From: Spirochaetales bacterium
Lineage (GTDB): Bacteria; Spirochaetota; Spirochaetia; DSM-2461
Direction: 5' to 3'
Length of the DNA stretch: 64,000 nucleotides
NCBI GenBank assembly: GCA_022360655.1
Contig: JAKSCK010000240.1
Location: 62,001-126,000 of the forward strand
Positions 63,101-64,000 of this stretch are shown in pieces; position 1 is the stretch's first letter, and every line of letters begins with the position of its first letter. The notes below the pieces were generated by a model. The model had not been told where the DNA came from and did no database searches. It saw only the letters and a list, made by a program, of their open reading frames with translations. Position numbers and translations under genes: made by a program.

Positions 63101-63695
63101 CGGGTTCAATCAGACCTTTGATGGTTTCAAAAGAAATCTGCTCCACCTTCTGAATCTCATGACTGGTTCTAAAACCATCAAAGAAGTTCAAGAAGGGAAC
63201 TTGTGCCTTCAGGGTGGCCAGGTGGCTCACAAGAGCCAAATCCATGGTTTCCTGAATGCTGTTGGCGGCCATCATGGCAAAACCCGTGTTGCGGGTGCCC
63301 ATGACATCGGAGTGGTCACCGAAGATGGAGAGAGACTGGGCCGCAATGGAACGAGCAGAAACATGGAAGACGGTGGGGAGCATCTCACCCGCAATCTTGT
63401 GCATGTTGGGGATCATCAACAGAAGACCCTGGCTGGCGGTGAAGGTGGTGGTGAGGGCACCACCGGAGAGAGCACCGTGAACTGCACCGGCAGCACCGGC
63501 TTCACTCTGCATCTCTGAAACATCAACGGTTTTGCCGAAGACGTTCTTCATACCAGTACTGGCCCAGGAATCAGTGTACTCACCCATGGGTGAGGAAGGC
63601 GTGATGGGGAAGATCGCTGCGACTTCGCTAAACGCATAAGCGACATGAGCGGCGGCTGTATTGCCGTCGATCGTCACCATTTTCTTGTCGGGCAT
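60171..63695 (-). CDS. nifJ: Pyruvate:ferredoxin (flavodoxin) oxidoreductase
   Basis: 1174 residues from ATG 63695, with AAAGGA upstream. All domains are in one chain: domain I (IFPITPSSPMGEYTDSWAS), the CoA-binding and gamma regions, two 4Fe-4S clusters (CIQCNQCVQSCPHA and CQSCGVCLVTCPAKN), and the TPP domain (GDGWAYDIGYGGVDH). It oxidises pyruvate to acetyl-CoA and reduces ferredoxin, the key step of anaerobic fermentation. The first 16 codons of the open frame are probably not translated. Two long plus-strand frames inside it are not genes. Confidence 0.97.
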   Translation of the reverse strand: MPDKKMVTIDGNTAAAHVAYAFSEVAAIFPITPSSPMGEYTDSWASTGMKNVFGKTVDVSEMQSEAGAAGAVHGALSGGALTTTFTASQGLLLMIPNMHKIAGEMLPTVFHVSARSIAAQSLSIFGDHSDVMGTRNTGFAMMAANSIQETMDLALVSHLATLKAQVPFLNFFDGFRTSHEIQKVEQISFETIKGLIEPEYIERFRARAMRPEQPIVKVAAQNPDVYFQGRETVNSYYDAVPGIVQDYMDKVGEAVGRKYHLFDYVGAPDAEKVIIAMGSGCDTIDYAVKALCDRGEKVGAIKVRLYRPFSVEHFLGALPETCKKVAVLDRTKEPGAIGEPLYMDVAAALAGKDIAVIGGRYGLSSKEFTPSHVLSVFKHMDEKCSHNFTVGINDDVTNLSLPVGENLHVVPEDVVSCMFWGLGSDGTVGANKNSIKIIGDNTDMNAQAYFVYDSKKSGGITTSHLRFGKSSVNMPWLITRADFVACHNPAYIGRYDMLSPLKEGGVFLLNTKVSADKAFASLTAEEQKLIIERKIKFYVVDALKIASEVGLGSRINTVMQACFFKISGVLPETEAIQLMKNAIKKAYGRKGEDIVNMNWNAVDKSSEGLIEVAVPAAATADAFVAPELISQEAGQFANEIIKPTMHLKGDDIPVSKMSFDGTLPIGTTCLEKRGVAPRVPKWISENCIQCNQCVQSCPHAAIRAKQIAPGDLDGAPETFTTLKSKTKNDKDLRYKLQVYVEDCQSCGVCLVTCPAKNKALEWSPTETEREAGENANEAFFTSLPEDVVDGAPITSVKGLQFKQPLFEFSGACAGCGETPYVKMMSQIAGDRMIAANATGCSSIYGGTFPTVPYCTNKEGRGPAWGNSLFEDNAEYGYGMRLAVDNNRDLLKIKVERILELGTTPELTTALKKSLEIFEATDQEAKDHQLAVQALLPAALKAADGEAAEVLAKIVELQDYFVDKSVWIIGGDGWAYDIGYGGVDHVVALGKNVNILVVDTEVYSNTGGQASKATPIGAVAKFANSGMKLPKKNLPFMCMSYGYVYVASISLGANRAQAQKAMMEAEAYPGPSIIFAYAPCINHGIDMSQSQVTQKRAVESGYWPLFRYNPENEEGKKFSWETKDPTASFQDFIRGERRYTALQKTNPGEAEQLFAEAEADAKRRMTFFKNVGEMM

Positions 63696-63741
63696 GACAT
63701 ATCCTTTGATTGTATTGTATCTGTTGGAACGTATCCTCCTC

Positions 63742-63771
63742 ATCTTATCCTTTTGAACCCCCAGGTATCAA
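63742..63771 (-). promoter_or_regulatory. Probable nifJ promoter
   Basis: Minus strand: TTGATA (63771-63766), 18 bases, TAAGAT (63747-63742). The leader would be about 40 bases. The rest of 63744-64000 is AT-rich and holds no gene that I can support. Confidence 0.5.
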
Positions 63772-64000
63772 TACTTCTTCTTCAGAGGGCTTGAAAGCTT
63801 TCGATGAGTATTAAATACCTAATATAAAAAGGATAAGCTAAGCATAAGGAAGAGGTAGAATCATGCTGTAAGGAATGACGTAGCCCATCTTGATCAAATG
63901 ATTTAAAAGAGAACATGGGTTGATAAAAGGATGTTCTTTTTGCAAGAAGACTTCTGTGCTGGGGAGTTCTGTACCTCAATGAATGGCGATGCTAGAATCC

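Noticed and set aside
60417-63518. Two long plus-strand open frames (639 and 348 codons) inside nifJ
   Set aside because: They are antisense to a complete, motif-rich nifJ. Their codons mirror the nifJ frame, they lack ribosome sites, and their His/Gly-rich products look like typical antisense artefacts.
63782-63979. Small minus-strand open frame upstream of nifJ
   Set aside because: Composition looks non-coding, there is no ribosome site, and it overlaps the nifJ promoter region.
1-64000. CRISPR array, insertion sequence or prophage
   Set aside because: No regularly spaced direct repeats, transposase, integrase or phage structural gene was seen; the only repeated motif is the GATCGACC hairpin.

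Overview
The window looks like a chromosomal segment of a free-living, anaerobic or facultative spirochaete. The first 13.7 kb reproduces the spirochaete motility operon order (fliO-fliP-fliQ-fliR-flhB-flhA-flhF-flhG-small membrane protein-sigma28-FapA-small genes). The rest carries class III ribonucleotide reductase, pyruvate:ferredoxin oxidoreductase, PPi-dependent phosphofructokinase, LL-diaminopimelate aminotransferase and histidine biosynthesis, which suits fermentative, biosynthetically competent Spirochaetales rather than a host-restricted Treponema or Borrelia. Genus cannot be fixed by eye. No phage, IS element, rRNA or CRISPR array was seen.

Layout. 1-13664 (+): flagellar export, placement and sigma28 operon, ending in an atypical CheA-like protein. 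13675-17642: NYN/LOTUS protein, NIF3-type domain, rsmE, dCMP deaminase, an unknown gene and a MarR regulator behind two palindromes. 17737-24042: pfp and galK, a nitroreductase and CoA-binding pair, and dsbD. 24319-24690: tRNA-Val, tRNA-Pro, tRNA-Arg. 25139-36515: carbohydrate island with an unassigned (alpha/alpha)6-type enzyme, tRNA-Gly, a parvulin, an MBL-fold enzyme, a sugar operon (symporter, GH29, GH4 fusion), a ROK repressor and a GH2 enzyme. 36554-40567: TPR-like exported protein, MarR and membrane protein pair, TetR and SDR pair. 40664-49684: dapL, metF, and a minus-strand run hisD-folC-M29 peptidase-FHA/GGDEF-PH-like-lipoprotein, then an FHA protein. 49790-54065: CheY-like receiver, then nrdR-nrdD-(glycyl radical domain + thioredoxin)-nrdG. 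54345-63695: M28-like membrane protein, nitroreductase, unknown 387-residue protein, short asparaginase, Tag, a zinc-ribbon protein and nifJ.

The most unusual signals are these. (1) Seven 3'-end hairpins share the 5' flank (A)GATCGACCC, although their stems differ by compensatory changes. (2) The class III ribonucleotide reductase is split: its glycyl-radical segment lies on a separate small protein fused to a thioredoxin-like domain. (3) The nrdR promoter has two NrdR-box-like sites, one filling the -35/-10 spacer, followed by a terminator-like leader hairpin. (4) An FHA-GGDEF gene appears to start at CTG behind a perfect Shine-Dalgarno sequence. (5) A GH4 enzyme carries an extra N-terminal domain. 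(6) Several promoters have palindromes that flank the -10 box, and one of these implies a leaderless mRNA.

All functional names come from reading motifs and family resemblance by eye. No database search was run.
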